Positions 1 to 8,356 of a DNA stretch of 64,000 nucleotides are shown here, in pieces. The stretch is from Paramagnetospirillum marisnigri (lineage in GTDB: Bacteria > Pseudomonadota > Alphaproteobacteria > Rhodospirillales > Magnetospirillaceae). The stretch's first letter is position 1. Each line of letters opens with the position of its first letter. Made by a program: the position numbers and the translations under genes. Location of the stretch: assembly GCF_001650715.1 (NCBI RefSeq), contig NZ_LWQT01000120.1:121143-185142 (forward strand), read 5' to 3'. The notes under the pieces are model-generated. The model was not told where the DNA came from, did not search any database, and worked only from the letters and a program-made list of their open reading frames with translations.

Positions 1-1
1 G

Positions 2-1060
2 ATGATCAAGGATGCGCTGCGGATCTGTCCCGATCTCATCCTTCAACCGCAAAACCCCGATCTTTACCGACGCGCCCACAACGCGCTGCTATCGGAAATC
101 GCCATGGTCATCCCGATCGACGCGGTGAAATCCATCGATGAACTGACCTGCCGTCTCGACCCGTCCCAACAACAGCATCCCCTGGCGGTCGGTGATGCCA
201 TCAAGGCACGCCTGCTCAAGCTGGTGGGCCCCTGGATCAAATGCAGCATCGGCTACGCCGCCAACAGGCAGCTTGCCAAGATGGCCTGCAAGGCGGGCAA
301 GCCAGATGGAAACATGCTCTGGCATCCCCGCGATATGCCGGGTCCGCTCCTGGCCCTCCGCCTAGCGGACGTGCCCGGTATCGGCAAGAACATCCTGCAC
401 CGGCTCTGGGCGGCGGGCGTCGTCGGCATGGACGATCTGCTTGCCACCCAGCCCAAGCAGATGCGTGCCTTGTGGGGCAACGTTACCGGCGAGCGGCTTT
501 GGTACGCGCTGCACGGTTACGATGTCCAGCCCCCGGTTTCCGAACGCGGCATGTACGGCCATGGCAGGGTCATGCCCCCGGATCACCGTTCTCTGGCCGC
601 GGTCAAGCCGATCTCCCGCCTGCTGCTGGTCAAGGCCGCGCGGCGGATGCGGCGCGATGGCTGGTCGGCCAGTCGCCTCCACCTTTGGCTGGGCATGTGG
701 GAGGATTCATGGAGCGGCAGCGTCGACATGGCCGCCATCTCCGATGATCCCGGTATCCTCGATGCCCTGGAGCAGCTTTGGGGCAAGGCAAGGAGGGCCC
801 TGCCCCCCCGCCCCGTCATTGCCCGCCTGGGCGTGACATTGGGGGAACTCAGCCGCACCGACCGGCGTCAGCTTGACCTTTTGACCAATGACGAACCCAT
901 TCGCCAACGCCTGGAAAAGGTCACCGAGGCCATTGATCACCTGAACAGGCGCTATGGACGCACCGTGGTCAGCGTCGGTCCCTGGACACCTCCACCGGGG
1001 GACCATGCCGGCGGCAAAATCTCCTATACCCGCATCCCCCGCGCCGAGGACTTCTATTGA
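2..1060 (+). CDS. Y-family DNA polymerase (UmuC/DinB-like), 5' end outside window
   Basis: C-terminal part of a translesion DNA polymerase. Visible are the palm motif SIDE with its catalytic Asp-Glu pair near residue 45, a segment IGYAANRQLAKMACKAGKPDG-like (family form GIAPNK.LAKIAS..KKPDG), and the helix-hairpin-helix stretch LADVPGIGKNILHRLWAAGV. In complete family members SIDE sits near residue 100, so about 50-60 N-terminal residues, including the first catalytic Asp, lie left of the window. The apparent ATG at position 2 is therefore probably internal. The C-terminal little-finger region is divergent from DinB and closer to UmuC/ImuB-like proteins. The stop overlaps the ATG of the next small gene, which suggests translational coupling. 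Family assignment is firm; the subfamily is not. Confidence 0.85.
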   Translation: MIKDALRICPDLILQPQNPDLYRRAHNALLSEIAMVIPIDAVKSIDELTCRLDPSQQQHPLAVGDAIKARLLKLVGPWIKCSIGYAANRQLAKMACKAGKPDGNMLWHPRDMPGPLLALRLADVPGIGKNILHRLWAAGVVGMDDLLATQPKQMRALWGNVTGERLWYALHGYDVQPPVSERGMYGHGRVMPPDHRSLAAVKPISRLLLVKAARRMRRDGWSASRLHLWLGMWEDSWSGSVDMAAISDDPGILDALEQLWGKARRALPPRPVIARLGVTLGELSRTDRRQLDLLTNDEPIRQRLEKVTEAIDHLNRRYGRTVVSVGPWTPPPGDHAGGKISYTRIPRAEDFY

Positions 1061-1311
1061 TGAACTGGAAAAGCGAAAGCCGCCTCTCCGACCTCGATCC
1101 CGCGACCCAGATCGAGGTCACGTGCCGTCGATGCGGGCTGACCCGCTACGAAACACAACGAAGCCTGATGACCCGGGCACAGTTGCGCCAATCAACCCTG
1201 GACGCGGTAGAGGCGGCATTGTCCTGCGCGGACCGATATTGCAAGGGGCGCGTCCGGATCGCCTTCATCCACGACGATCTGAATGAGCCATTCGTGGGAG
1301 GCCTTGCCTGA
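1060..1311 (+). CDS. Small Cys-rich protein coupled to Y-family polymerase
   Basis: Protein of 83 residues, family not recognised. It has a CRRCG motif around residue 22 and a later C-x4-C pair (CADRYC), a pattern that could bind one zinc ion. Its ATG overlaps the polymerase stop (TGATG), so the two are probably translated together, and a TTG three bases upstream is an alternative start. The coupling suggests a partner or accessory role in lesion bypass, but that is only inference from position. Confidence 0.65.
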   Translation: MNWKSESRLSDLDPATQIEVTCRRCGLTRYETQRSLMTRAQLRQSTLDAVEAALSCADRYCKGRVRIAFIHDDLNEPFVGGLA

Positions 1312-1486
1312 TACCGCGACGGGGAGGGAGCAATCCATGGCGTCGATCCCGCCCCCAACCGCCAGGTCCAGAGTGCCGCGAAGCGCCCCATCGCGTTGGT
1401 ATTAGCCGCCATGTGTGGGAAACCCTTGCGGTGAGAGACCTTGGATGGCAGGGTCCAGAGCTGATAAGCATTTTCTTAGAGGTTGA

Positions 1487-3583
1487 ATGCCCCCGCGCGT
1501 CCTGCCCTCCACCGTCGCCGAGGATGATTTCGGCGGCTATCGCTCCTTGTTCGAAAATGCGGTGGAAGGCATCTACCGCACCACTCCGGCTGGGCGATAT
1601 CTGGATGCCAACCCGGCTCTGGCTCGCATCTACGGTTACGACGGCCCCGCCGAGTTGATGGCGGCCCTGACCGACATTGCCCATGACCTTTACGTCAATC
1701 CCGCCGACCGCGACCGCTTTCGGGAAATCCTGGAGCGGGATTCGGTGGTGCGCAACTTCGAGGCGCGGGTCTATGGCAAGAACCGCGACATCATCTGGAT
1801 CGCGGAAAATGCCCGCGCGGTGCGCGGCAGCGATGGCCGTCTCCTGTGCTACGAGGGAACGGTCCAGGATATCACCGAGCGCAAACGGGCCGAGGAATCA
1901 CTCCGCCTCGCCGCCGCCGTGTTTGAAACCGTGGGCGAGGCCATCGTGGTCACCGACGCAAGACGGCATGTGGTGGCGGTCAATGCTGCTTTCGAGCGCA
2001 TGACCGGCTGGAATGGCGCCGAAGTCATCGGCCAGCCCTGCGACCTCTTTGCCATCGAAATGATCGGCTTCGCCGAAATGAACGAGGTCTGGCGTCTGGC
2101 CACCACCAGCGGGCTGTGGTCGGGGGAATCCTGGGCCCGACGCAAGGATGGCGACCCCTTCCCCATCGCCCTGGCTTTGAGCGCCATCGCGGGCGAAGAA
2201 AGCGGCGCCGACCGTTATGTCTTGCTGGTGCGCGACATCACCAGCCACCGCCGCGACGAACAGCGCATCCGCTTCCATGCCAGTCATGACAGCCTGACCA
2301 AGCTTGTCAACCGCCGCACCGTGATGGAAAGCCTGGCCGACTGCCTGGAACGCGCGGAACGGGGCGGTGAACGCCTTGCCGTGCTGTATCTCGATGTCAA
2401 CCGTTTCAAGGATATCAACGACAGCTTCGGTCATGCGGTCGGCGACGAGCTGCTGCGTCAGGTCGCCAGCCGCCTGAAGGCCTGTGTGCGGGCCAGCGAC
2501 ATCATCGGCCGCCTGGGGGGCGATGAATTCGTGGTGGTGCTGCCCAGCGTTGCCGATCACTCCACCGCCGAAGTCTGCGTCAGCAAGGTGCTCTATGCCT
2601 TCGCCGAGCCCTTCGTCATCAACGAGTTGGAGCTGTTCTCGTCCACCAGCATCGGCGTGGCTTTGTTCCCCGACGATGCCGAGAATGCCGAAAGCCTGCT
2701 GTCGCGCGCCGACGCCGCCATGTACCACGCCAAGCGCAATGGCCATGCCTTCAGTTGTTTCGATGCCGACATGGATCGCCAGGTGGCCGATCGGGTCAAT
2801 CTGGAGAACGATCTGCGCCACGCCCTGGCGGATGGACAGTTCAGCCTAGCCTTCCAGCCCAAGGTGGACTTCCACAAGGGCTGTATCGTCGGCGCCGAGG
2901 CCCTGATCCGATGGCGCCACCCCGAACGCGGTCAGGTCTCCCCTGCCCTGTTCATCCCCGTGGCCGAGCGGGCCGGATTGATCGGCGCCATCGACGACTG
3001 GGTGCTGGGACAAGCCTGCGACCAGATGGCGCAATGGCGGGCCATGGGCCTGGATATCCCCGCCATCAGCGTCAATCTGTCACCGGCCCAGTTCCATGAC
3101 GGGCGACTGAAGGACAAGGTCAAGGCTGCCCTGGCTCGGGCCCATTTACCCACCCACCTGTTGGAGCTGGAAATCACCGAGACCATGATGGCCAGCGACG
3201 TGGATCGCGCCATCGAAATCCTCAGCCAGTTGACCGCCCTGGGGATCAAGGTGTCGCTGGATGATTTCGGGACCGGCTATTCCTCGCTGGCCTATCTGAA
3301 GCTGTTCCCGGTCTCGGCGTTGAAAATCGACCGCACCTTCGTCGATGACCTGCCCGACGATGCCAAGGATGGCGCCATCATCGCCTCGGTGGTGGCCCTG
3401 GCCCGCAATCTGGGATTCGCCGTGATCGCCGAGGGGGTCGAGACCCAGGGTCAGGCTGACTTCCTGGCCGAGCAAGGCTGCGCCGTCATGCAGGGCTATC
3501 TGTTCAGCCGTCCGGTGGACGCCGATGCCTTCGCCCATCTTCTGGCCCATGGCTTGCCGGGCCTGAAGCCCCGCTGGAGCTGA
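1487..3583 (+). CDS. PAS-PAS-GGDEF-EAL cyclic-di-GMP enzyme
   Basis: Cytoplasmic protein of 698 residues with no membrane segment. Two PAS domains (about 15-130 and 140-255) precede a GGDEF domain with intact RLGGDEF near residue 343 and an EAL domain with intact EALIRWRHP near residue 470 and DDFGTGYSS near 591. Both diguanylate cyclase and phosphodiesterase active-site motifs are present, so it could make or break c-di-GMP, with PAS input choosing the direction. An AGAGG sequence lies just ahead of the ATG. The stop is 7 bases from the stop of the converging operon, which ends in another GGDEF-EAL protein. The PAS ligand cannot be told from sequence. Confidence 0.93.
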   Translation: MPPRVLPSTVAEDDFGGYRSLFENAVEGIYRTTPAGRYLDANPALARIYGYDGPAELMAALTDIAHDLYVNPADRDRFREILERDSVVRNFEARVYGKNRDIIWIAENARAVRGSDGRLLCYEGTVQDITERKRAEESLRLAAAVFETVGEAIVVTDARRHVVAVNAAFERMTGWNGAEVIGQPCDLFAIEMIGFAEMNEVWRLATTSGLWSGESWARRKDGDPFPIALALSAIAGEESGADRYVLLVRDITSHRRDEQRIRFHASHDSLTKLVNRRTVMESLADCLERAERGGERLAVLYLDVNRFKDINDSFGHAVGDELLRQVASRLKACVRASDIIGRLGGDEFVVVLPSVADHSTAEVCVSKVLYAFAEPFVINELELFSSTSIGVALFPDDAENAESLLSRADAAMYHAKRNGHAFSCFDADMDRQVADRVNLENDLRHALADGQFSLAFQPKVDFHKGCIVGAEALIRWRHPERGQVSPALFIPVAERAGLIGAIDDWVLGQACDQMAQWRAMGLDIPAISVNLSPAQFHDGRLKDKVKAALARAHLPTHLLELEITETMMASDVDRAIEILSQLTALGIKVSLDDFGTGYSSLAYLKLFPVSALKIDRTFVDDLPDDAKDGAIIASVVALARNLGFAVIAEGVETQGQADFLAEQGCAVMQGYLFSRPVDADAFAHLLAHGLPGLKPRWS

Positions 3584-3590
3584 CGGGACG

Positions 3591-5657
3591 TCATCCCAGA
3601 TGGGTGGCGAGATCGTCCAACGACATGGGGCGGCCCAGCAGGAATCCCTGCACCAGATCGCAATCGCAGGAGCGGAGAAAATCCAACTGCTCGGCGGTTT
3701 CCACCCCTTCGGCCACGGTTTCGAGCCCCAGGCCATGGGCCATGCCGACGATGGTTTCCACCAACTGGGCGGTATTGGGGTCGAGCACGGCCCCCTGGAC
3801 GAAGGACCGGTCGATCTTCAGCGTGTCGAAGGGATAGCGTTGCAGATAGCCCAGGGATGAATAGCCGGTGCCGAAATCATCGATGGACAGCCGCACCCCA
3901 AGATCACACAGCATCCGCAATGTCTGTCCGGTTTCGGGGGTGTCGTCCATCAACACGCTTTCGGTGATTTCCAGTTCCAACTGGTCTGGCGCCAGCCCGC
4001 TCTCATCCAATTGACGCCGGACCCAGTCGCCGAAGGCACCGCCCTTCAACTGACGGGGTGAGACATTGACGGCCACCCGCAGCTTGGCACCGCGCCGTCG
4101 GGCGAATAGATGCGCTGCCTCCTGGCAGGCGGTGGCCGCCACCCAGTCACCGATTTCGGTAATCAGGCCCACTTCCTCGGCCAAGGGGATGAAATGGCCC
4201 GGTTGAATCAGGGTGTCGGGGGGGCGGCGCCAGCGGATCAGGGCTTCCATGCCGACGGCACAGCCGGTACCGGCGCTGAACAGCGGCTGGTATTCCAGGC
4301 GAAGCTCGCCCCTGGCGGCGGCGCCGCGCAACTGGCTTTCCAAGGCCAGCCGATCCCGCACCCGCTCGTTGATCTCGCGGGTGAAGAACTGGTAACGCCC
4401 CCGCCCCTGCTCCTTGGCCTTGTACATGGCCAGTTCGGCATTGCGCAGCAACACCTGTCCATCGGTGCCATCGGCAGGAAACAGGCTGATGCCGATGCTG
4501 GCCGAGACGAAATGGTCCTGGCCCGACACGGTGAAGGGCGGCGTGAAGGTATCCACCACCCGGTCGGCCACCTTCTGCACCGCGATGCCGTCATCGACAC
4601 CGGGCAGTATGATGACGAACTCGTCGCCACCCATGCGCGACAGGGTGTCGCCTTCGCGGACACATTCGGTCAGCCGCGCCGCCGCATCCTTGAGCAACTG
4701 GTCGCCGAAGGCGTGCCCCAGGGAGTCGTTGACGTTCTTGAAACGGTCAAGATCGATATAGATCAAAGCCGTCATGGTCTGGCGGCGATGGGCTACCGCG
4801 ATGGCCTGTTCCAGACGGTCCAGGGTCAGCAATCTGTTGGGCAGACCGGTCAGTTCGTCGTAATTGGCCTGCCGCAGCAGCCGCTCCTCATAGCTGCGCC
4901 GAACCGAGATGTCTTCCTTGACCGCCACGAAATTGGTGATGGTACCGGCGGCGTCCTCCAGCGGCGAGACGGTGGCGTATTCCCAGAACAGTTGACCGTC
5001 TCGGCGCTGGTTGCAGAATTCCCCCCGCCACTCCTGACCGGCATGGATGGTGGCCCACATGGCCTTGTAGGTTTCCTCGCCAGCATCCTTGCGGTGAATG
5101 AAGTCGATGGGCCGCCCGATGGATTCATCGGCGCTGTAGCCGGTGGCCTTGACGAATTTGGGATTAACGTAGCCGATCACCCCCTCGCGATCGGTGATCA
5201 CCACAGAAACCGGGCTTTGCTCGATGGCCAGCGACAGCACCCGCACCCGTTCCTCCGCATCGCGGCGATGGACACGTTCGTTGGCATCGCGGATCTCACG
5301 CTCGATGGCGGGCACCAGACGGGCCAAGCTGGCCTTGTCGAGAAAGTCATGGGCGCCCCGCTTGAGCAGGATGACGGCATCCTCGGCCCGCACCACACCC
5401 GACATGATGATGAAGGGAATGTCGCGTCCGCTTTCCTGCAAGGTCGCCAGCGAGGCCTCGGCGCTGAAACGGGGCAGATGGTAGTCGCTCAGGACCACGT
5501 CCCAGACCGTGGACGACGCCAGGGCGTTTCGCATGTCGTCGGCGGTCTCGACCCGCCGGATCTCGGGTGAGAATCCCCCCCGGATCAGTTCCAGTTCAAG
5601 CAGTTCGGCATCATCGGCGGAATCCTCCACCAGCAGAACCCGCAGGGGCTTCGTCAT
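3591..5657 (-). CDS. Response regulator REC-PAS-GGDEF-EAL
   Basis: Protein of 688 residues. An N-terminal receiver (1-120) has the acidic pair near residues 11-12 and phospho-acceptor D58 in LSDYHLP. A PAS domain (about 145-265) follows, then GGDEF (RMGGDEF near 342) and EAL (EALIRWRRP near 469, DDFGTGYSS further on). All catalytic motifs look intact. I chose the ATG at 5657 (MTKPLRVLLVEDS), 10 bases after the upstream gene's stop, over an in-frame start 30 bases earlier that would overlap that gene. It is the last gene of a kinase-receiver-receiver operon and is the likely output that turns phosphotransfer into a change in c-di-GMP. Confidence 0.92.
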   Translation of the reverse strand: MTKPLRVLLVEDSADDAELLELELIRGGFSPEIRRVETADDMRNALASSTVWDVVLSDYHLPRFSAEASLATLQESGRDIPFIIMSGVVRAEDAVILLKRGAHDFLDKASLARLVPAIEREIRDANERVHRRDAEERVRVLSLAIEQSPVSVVITDREGVIGYVNPKFVKATGYSADESIGRPIDFIHRKDAGEETYKAMWATIHAGQEWRGEFCNQRRDGQLFWEYATVSPLEDAAGTITNFVAVKEDISVRRSYEERLLRQANYDELTGLPNRLLTLDRLEQAIAVAHRRQTMTALIYIDLDRFKNVNDSLGHAFGDQLLKDAAARLTECVREGDTLSRMGGDEFVIILPGVDDGIAVQKVADRVVDTFTPPFTVSGQDHFVSASIGISLFPADGTDGQVLLRNAELAMYKAKEQGRGRYQFFTREINERVRDRLALESQLRGAAARGELRLEYQPLFSAGTGCAVGMEALIRWRRPPDTLIQPGHFIPLAEEVGLITEIGDWVAATACQEAAHLFARRRGAKLRVAVNVSPRQLKGGAFGDWVRRQLDESGLAPDQLELEITESVLMDDTPETGQTLRMLCDLGVRLSIDDFGTGYSSLGYLQRYPFDTLKIDRSFVQGAVLDPNTAQLVETIVGMAHGLGLETVAEGVETAEQLDFLRSCDCDLVQGFLLGRPMSLDDLATHLG

Positions 5658-5667
5658 AGCCAGGCCC

Positions 5668-6108
5668 TCACAATGGCGGCGCGACATTGGTGATCAGCCA
5701 GTAATGTTCCAGCTGCCGGACCATTTCCCGAAAGGAGTCGAATCCGACAGGCTTGCGGATATAACTGTTCACGCCCCGGTCATAGCCGCCGATGATATCG
5801 GCCTGATCGTCGGACGTGGTCAGAATCACCACCGGCACCCGGCGGGTTTCGGCCCGTTCGCGCAGGCGCCGCAGCACTTCCAGACCGCCGATCCCCGGCA
5901 GCTGCAGGTCAAGCAGGACCAGGGACGGCAGATCGCGCGTCTCCCTTTGGGCATGGCGACCATTGGCGAAAAGGTAGTCCAAGGCCTCCTCGCCGTCATG
6001 GGCGACAATGATTTCCGGGGCAACAGTACTGCCGCTGAAAGCATGCATCGCCAGTTCGACGTCGTCCTGATTATCCTCGACCAGCAGGACCTGCGGCGCT
6101 TTCGACAT
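5668..6108 (-). CDS. Single-domain response regulator (Rcp1-like)
   Basis: Stand-alone receiver of 146 residues with no output domain. It has the VEDNQDD acidic cluster, phospho-acceptor Asp near residue 67 in LLDLQLPG, a Thr-Thr pair in VVILTTS and the conserved Lys in RKP. The C-terminal LEHYWLITNVAPP tail is shared with the neighbouring receiver and is typical of receivers paired with phytochrome-type kinases. The ATG at 6108 is preferred; a TTG three bases upstream is possible, with GAGGAG ahead of both. It probably relays phosphate within the kinase operon. Confidence 0.9.
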   Translation of the reverse strand: MSKAPQVLLVEDNQDDVELAMHAFSGSTVAPEIIVAHDGEEALDYLFANGRHAQRETRDLPSLVLLDLQLPGIGGLEVLRRLRERAETRRVPVVILTTSDDQADIIGGYDRGVNSYIRKPVGFDSFREMVRQLEHYWLITNVAPPL

Positions 6109-6120
6109 CAATCCAACTCC

Positions 6121-6537
6121 TCAGACAGGCGGGCGCAGATTAGTCATCACCCAATAGTGCTCGAGATGGGTGATCAGTGCCCGAAAGGCTTCAAATTCAT
6201 GGGGTTTGCGCACAAAACTGTTGGCGCCCAGATCGTATCCGGCCAGCACGTCCTCGTCGCGTTCCGAGCCCGTGAGGATAACCACCGGAATGCGCCGGGT
6301 TTGGGGACGGGATCGCATGGTCCTCAGGACCTCCAGCCCTCCCATCCCCGGCAGTCTGAGATCGAGGATGACCACGGCCGGAGGGTCGGCCTCCGCCCGG
6401 AACAGATAGTCCAGCGCGGCTTCGCCATCCTCGGCCACCACCAATTCGGAATGCAGATGGAGGGACTGGTCGGCAAGCCGCACCAGTTCCGCATCGTCGC
6501 GGCTGTCCTCCACCAACAGGATTCTAGGGTTTGTCAT
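6121..6537 (-). CDS. Single-domain response regulator (Rcp1-like), second copy
   Basis: Stand-alone receiver of 138 residues with VEDSRDD, phospho-acceptor D59 in ILDLRLPGMGG, VVILTGS and FVRKP. It closely resembles the downstream receiver, including the LEHYWVMTNLRPP tail, so the two look like a tandem duplication. The start at 6537 (MTNPRILLVEDS) overlaps the end of the kinase gene by 14 bases, which implies coupled translation. Two receivers behind one kinase suggests a branched or phosphate-sink arrangement. Confidence 0.9.
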   Translation of the reverse strand: MTNPRILLVEDSRDDAELVRLADQSLHLHSELVVAEDGEAALDYLFRAEADPPAVVILDLRLPGMGGLEVLRTMRSRPQTRRIPVVILTGSERDEDVLAGYDLGANSFVRKPHEFEAFRALITHLEHYWVMTNLRPPV

Positions 6538-8122
6538 CCTGGCCTCCTGCCTCCCAAAGGGTGAAGCGGAACACGGCGCCCTTGCCGATGGCGCCCTCGG
6601 CCCAGATCCGGCCGCCATGGCGGGCCAGAATGCGCAGCACCGTGGCCAGGCCAATGCCGGTTCCCTCGAATTCTTCCGGCCGGTGAAGGCGACAGAAGGG
6701 CATGAACAGACGATCGAGATAGTTCATGTCGAAGCCCGCGCCGTTGTCGCGCACCACATAGACCACCCGTCCCTCGGAGGTCTCGCATCCGAAAGAGATG
6801 GCCGCCGCCTTGTTGTGGCGGGAATACTTCCAGGCATTGCCGATCAGATTCTCCAGCACGGCATCCATCAGGCGACGATCCCCACGGTTCCGCAGGCCGG
6901 GAGCGATCTCCACCGAGACGCTGCGTTGCGGGTCTTTCTCGCGCAGGCGCGCAACAACCTTGGCGGCCATATCCGACAGATCGATATCCTCGACGGTCAA
7001 CTCGCTGCGAGTGGAGCGTGACAGCTTCAGGAAGCTGTCGATCATCTCGGACATGTCACGGGAGCCCGCGCGGATGCGCTGGAGATAATGGCTGAAACGC
7101 TCGTCAAGCTTGGTTGAGTATTCATCGGCGAGAATTTGCCCGAATCCCTCGATGCGGCGCAGGGGCGCCCGCAGATCGTGGGAGACGGAATAGGTAAAGG
7201 CATCCAGTTCCTTGTTGCTGGCCTCCAGTTCGGCGGTGCGCTGACGCACCCGTTGTTCCAGCTCGGAGTTCAGGCGAGTGACCTCCTCCTCGGCCTTGCG
7301 TCGGGCAGCAATATCCTCTTCCAGTTCGGCATTGACCTCGTGAAGCTGCTGATAGACTTCGCGCAACCCCGATGACATCTGGTTGAAGGCGCCGACCATG
7401 CGGTCAAGCTCATCCTCCCTGGATGGCCGACTGCGCGACAGGCGCAGCGGGTCGCTTTGGCTGAGATTGAACCGGCTGAGATACGAGGCGATGGCCACCA
7501 GATGACGGGTCACCAGGCGATAGACGATATAAAGAATGAACATGGAAACCAGGAAGGTCTTGATCCCCTGGCTGATCAGGATCACCACCGCCTTGTCCAC
7601 CAGCCGGGCATAGACACCGCTCAGGGTGGCCTCCACATACAAGGCTCCGATGGTCTGCTCGTCGTTGCGATCACGGGATTCGGCGTAGGTGATGGGAAAT
7701 TCACGGCTCAGCACCGGTCCGACACCACGATCGCCGGTCGAAATGGTGACCCGGCGCTTCAATGAGCGGCCGATTTCGCGGACTTCCAGATACTGCATAT
7801 CGGGAAGGCGCTTGATCCCCTCGATCTGCAACTGAAGCTGGTCGGTATCAAGACTCCACAGGCTCCCGCCCAAACTGGGCAGATAGGCGGTCTCGATCTC
7901 CTCGAACCGATTGACGATGTCGTCAATCTGTCCCCGGTAATCCATATAAAGCTCGAATAAGGTCGTCAGCAGGGTAACCAGCGAGCTGAACAGAAAAATC
8001 GAGGCAAGCAGTCGCCATGCCACGCCATGCCCGATGGGCGCGCGCGCACTCACCACAGTCCCGGCCTGGTGGCCATCCTCGGTGCCGTCGTGCACGCCAT
8101 CACTCCCTTCGGTTTTCCCCAT
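6524..8122 (-). CDS. Membrane sensor histidine kinase with HAMP domain
   Basis: Kinase of 532 residues. One membrane segment lies at about 36-57 and a second at about 188-208, bounding a periplasmic sensor of roughly 130 residues. A HAMP-like region and a coiled coil follow (about 260-300), then a HisKA domain with phospho-acceptor H315 in SVSHDLRAPLRR. The HATPase domain has N, G1 (DNGAGFD) and G2 (GTGIGLA) boxes. The dimerisation box resembles bacteriophytochrome-class kinases, but no chromophore-binding domain is present. A GAGGAGGT ribosome-binding site sits 6 bases from the ATG. It heads the operon with two receivers and a GGDEF-EAL regulator. The stimulus is unknown. Confidence 0.92.
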   Translation of the reverse strand: MGKTEGSDGVHDGTEDGHQAGTVVSARAPIGHGVAWRLLASIFLFSSLVTLLTTLFELYMDYRGQIDDIVNRFEEIETAYLPSLGGSLWSLDTDQLQLQIEGIKRLPDMQYLEVREIGRSLKRRVTISTGDRGVGPVLSREFPITYAESRDRNDEQTIGALYVEATLSGVYARLVDKAVVILISQGIKTFLVSMFILYIVYRLVTRHLVAIASYLSRFNLSQSDPLRLSRSRPSREDELDRMVGAFNQMSSGLREVYQQLHEVNAELEEDIAARRKAEEEVTRLNSELEQRVRQRTAELEASNKELDAFTYSVSHDLRAPLRRIEGFGQILADEYSTKLDERFSHYLQRIRAGSRDMSEMIDSFLKLSRSTRSELTVEDIDLSDMAAKVVARLREKDPQRSVSVEIAPGLRNRGDRRLMDAVLENLIGNAWKYSRHNKAAAISFGCETSEGRVVYVVRDNGAGFDMNYLDRLFMPFCRLHRPEEFEGTGIGLATVLRILARHGGRIWAEGAIGKGAVFRFTLWEAGGQDDKP

Positions 8123-8140
8123 GAATTACCTCCTCACCCT

Positions 8141-8169
8141 ATAGTACAGCGCCCATCGGCATGGGTGAA
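8141..8169 (-). promoter_or_regulatory. Candidate sigma-70 promoter of the kinase operon
   Basis: On the minus strand TTCACC and TACTAT are separated by 17 bases, 4 of 6 matches to each consensus box. They lie just upstream of the strong ribosome-binding site of the kinase gene. The rest of 8123-8356 shows no gene; it must also hold the divergent phaC-like promoter, which I could not place. Confidence 0.4.
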
Positions 8170-8356
8170 GCGGATACGAAGGAGTCTCGATACCCGCCAA
8201 GGGAGATATTCAATCACTGGATACCCACCCGTCTTACGGAACGGGAATGCCAGACGCGCCCTATCGCATTACGCGCTTTCAATTATTCGAAATACGCGTT
8301 TTTGAAGTTTACCCTGACGCCACATCCAAAATTTTTTTGGTGCGGAGTCTCTCGAC

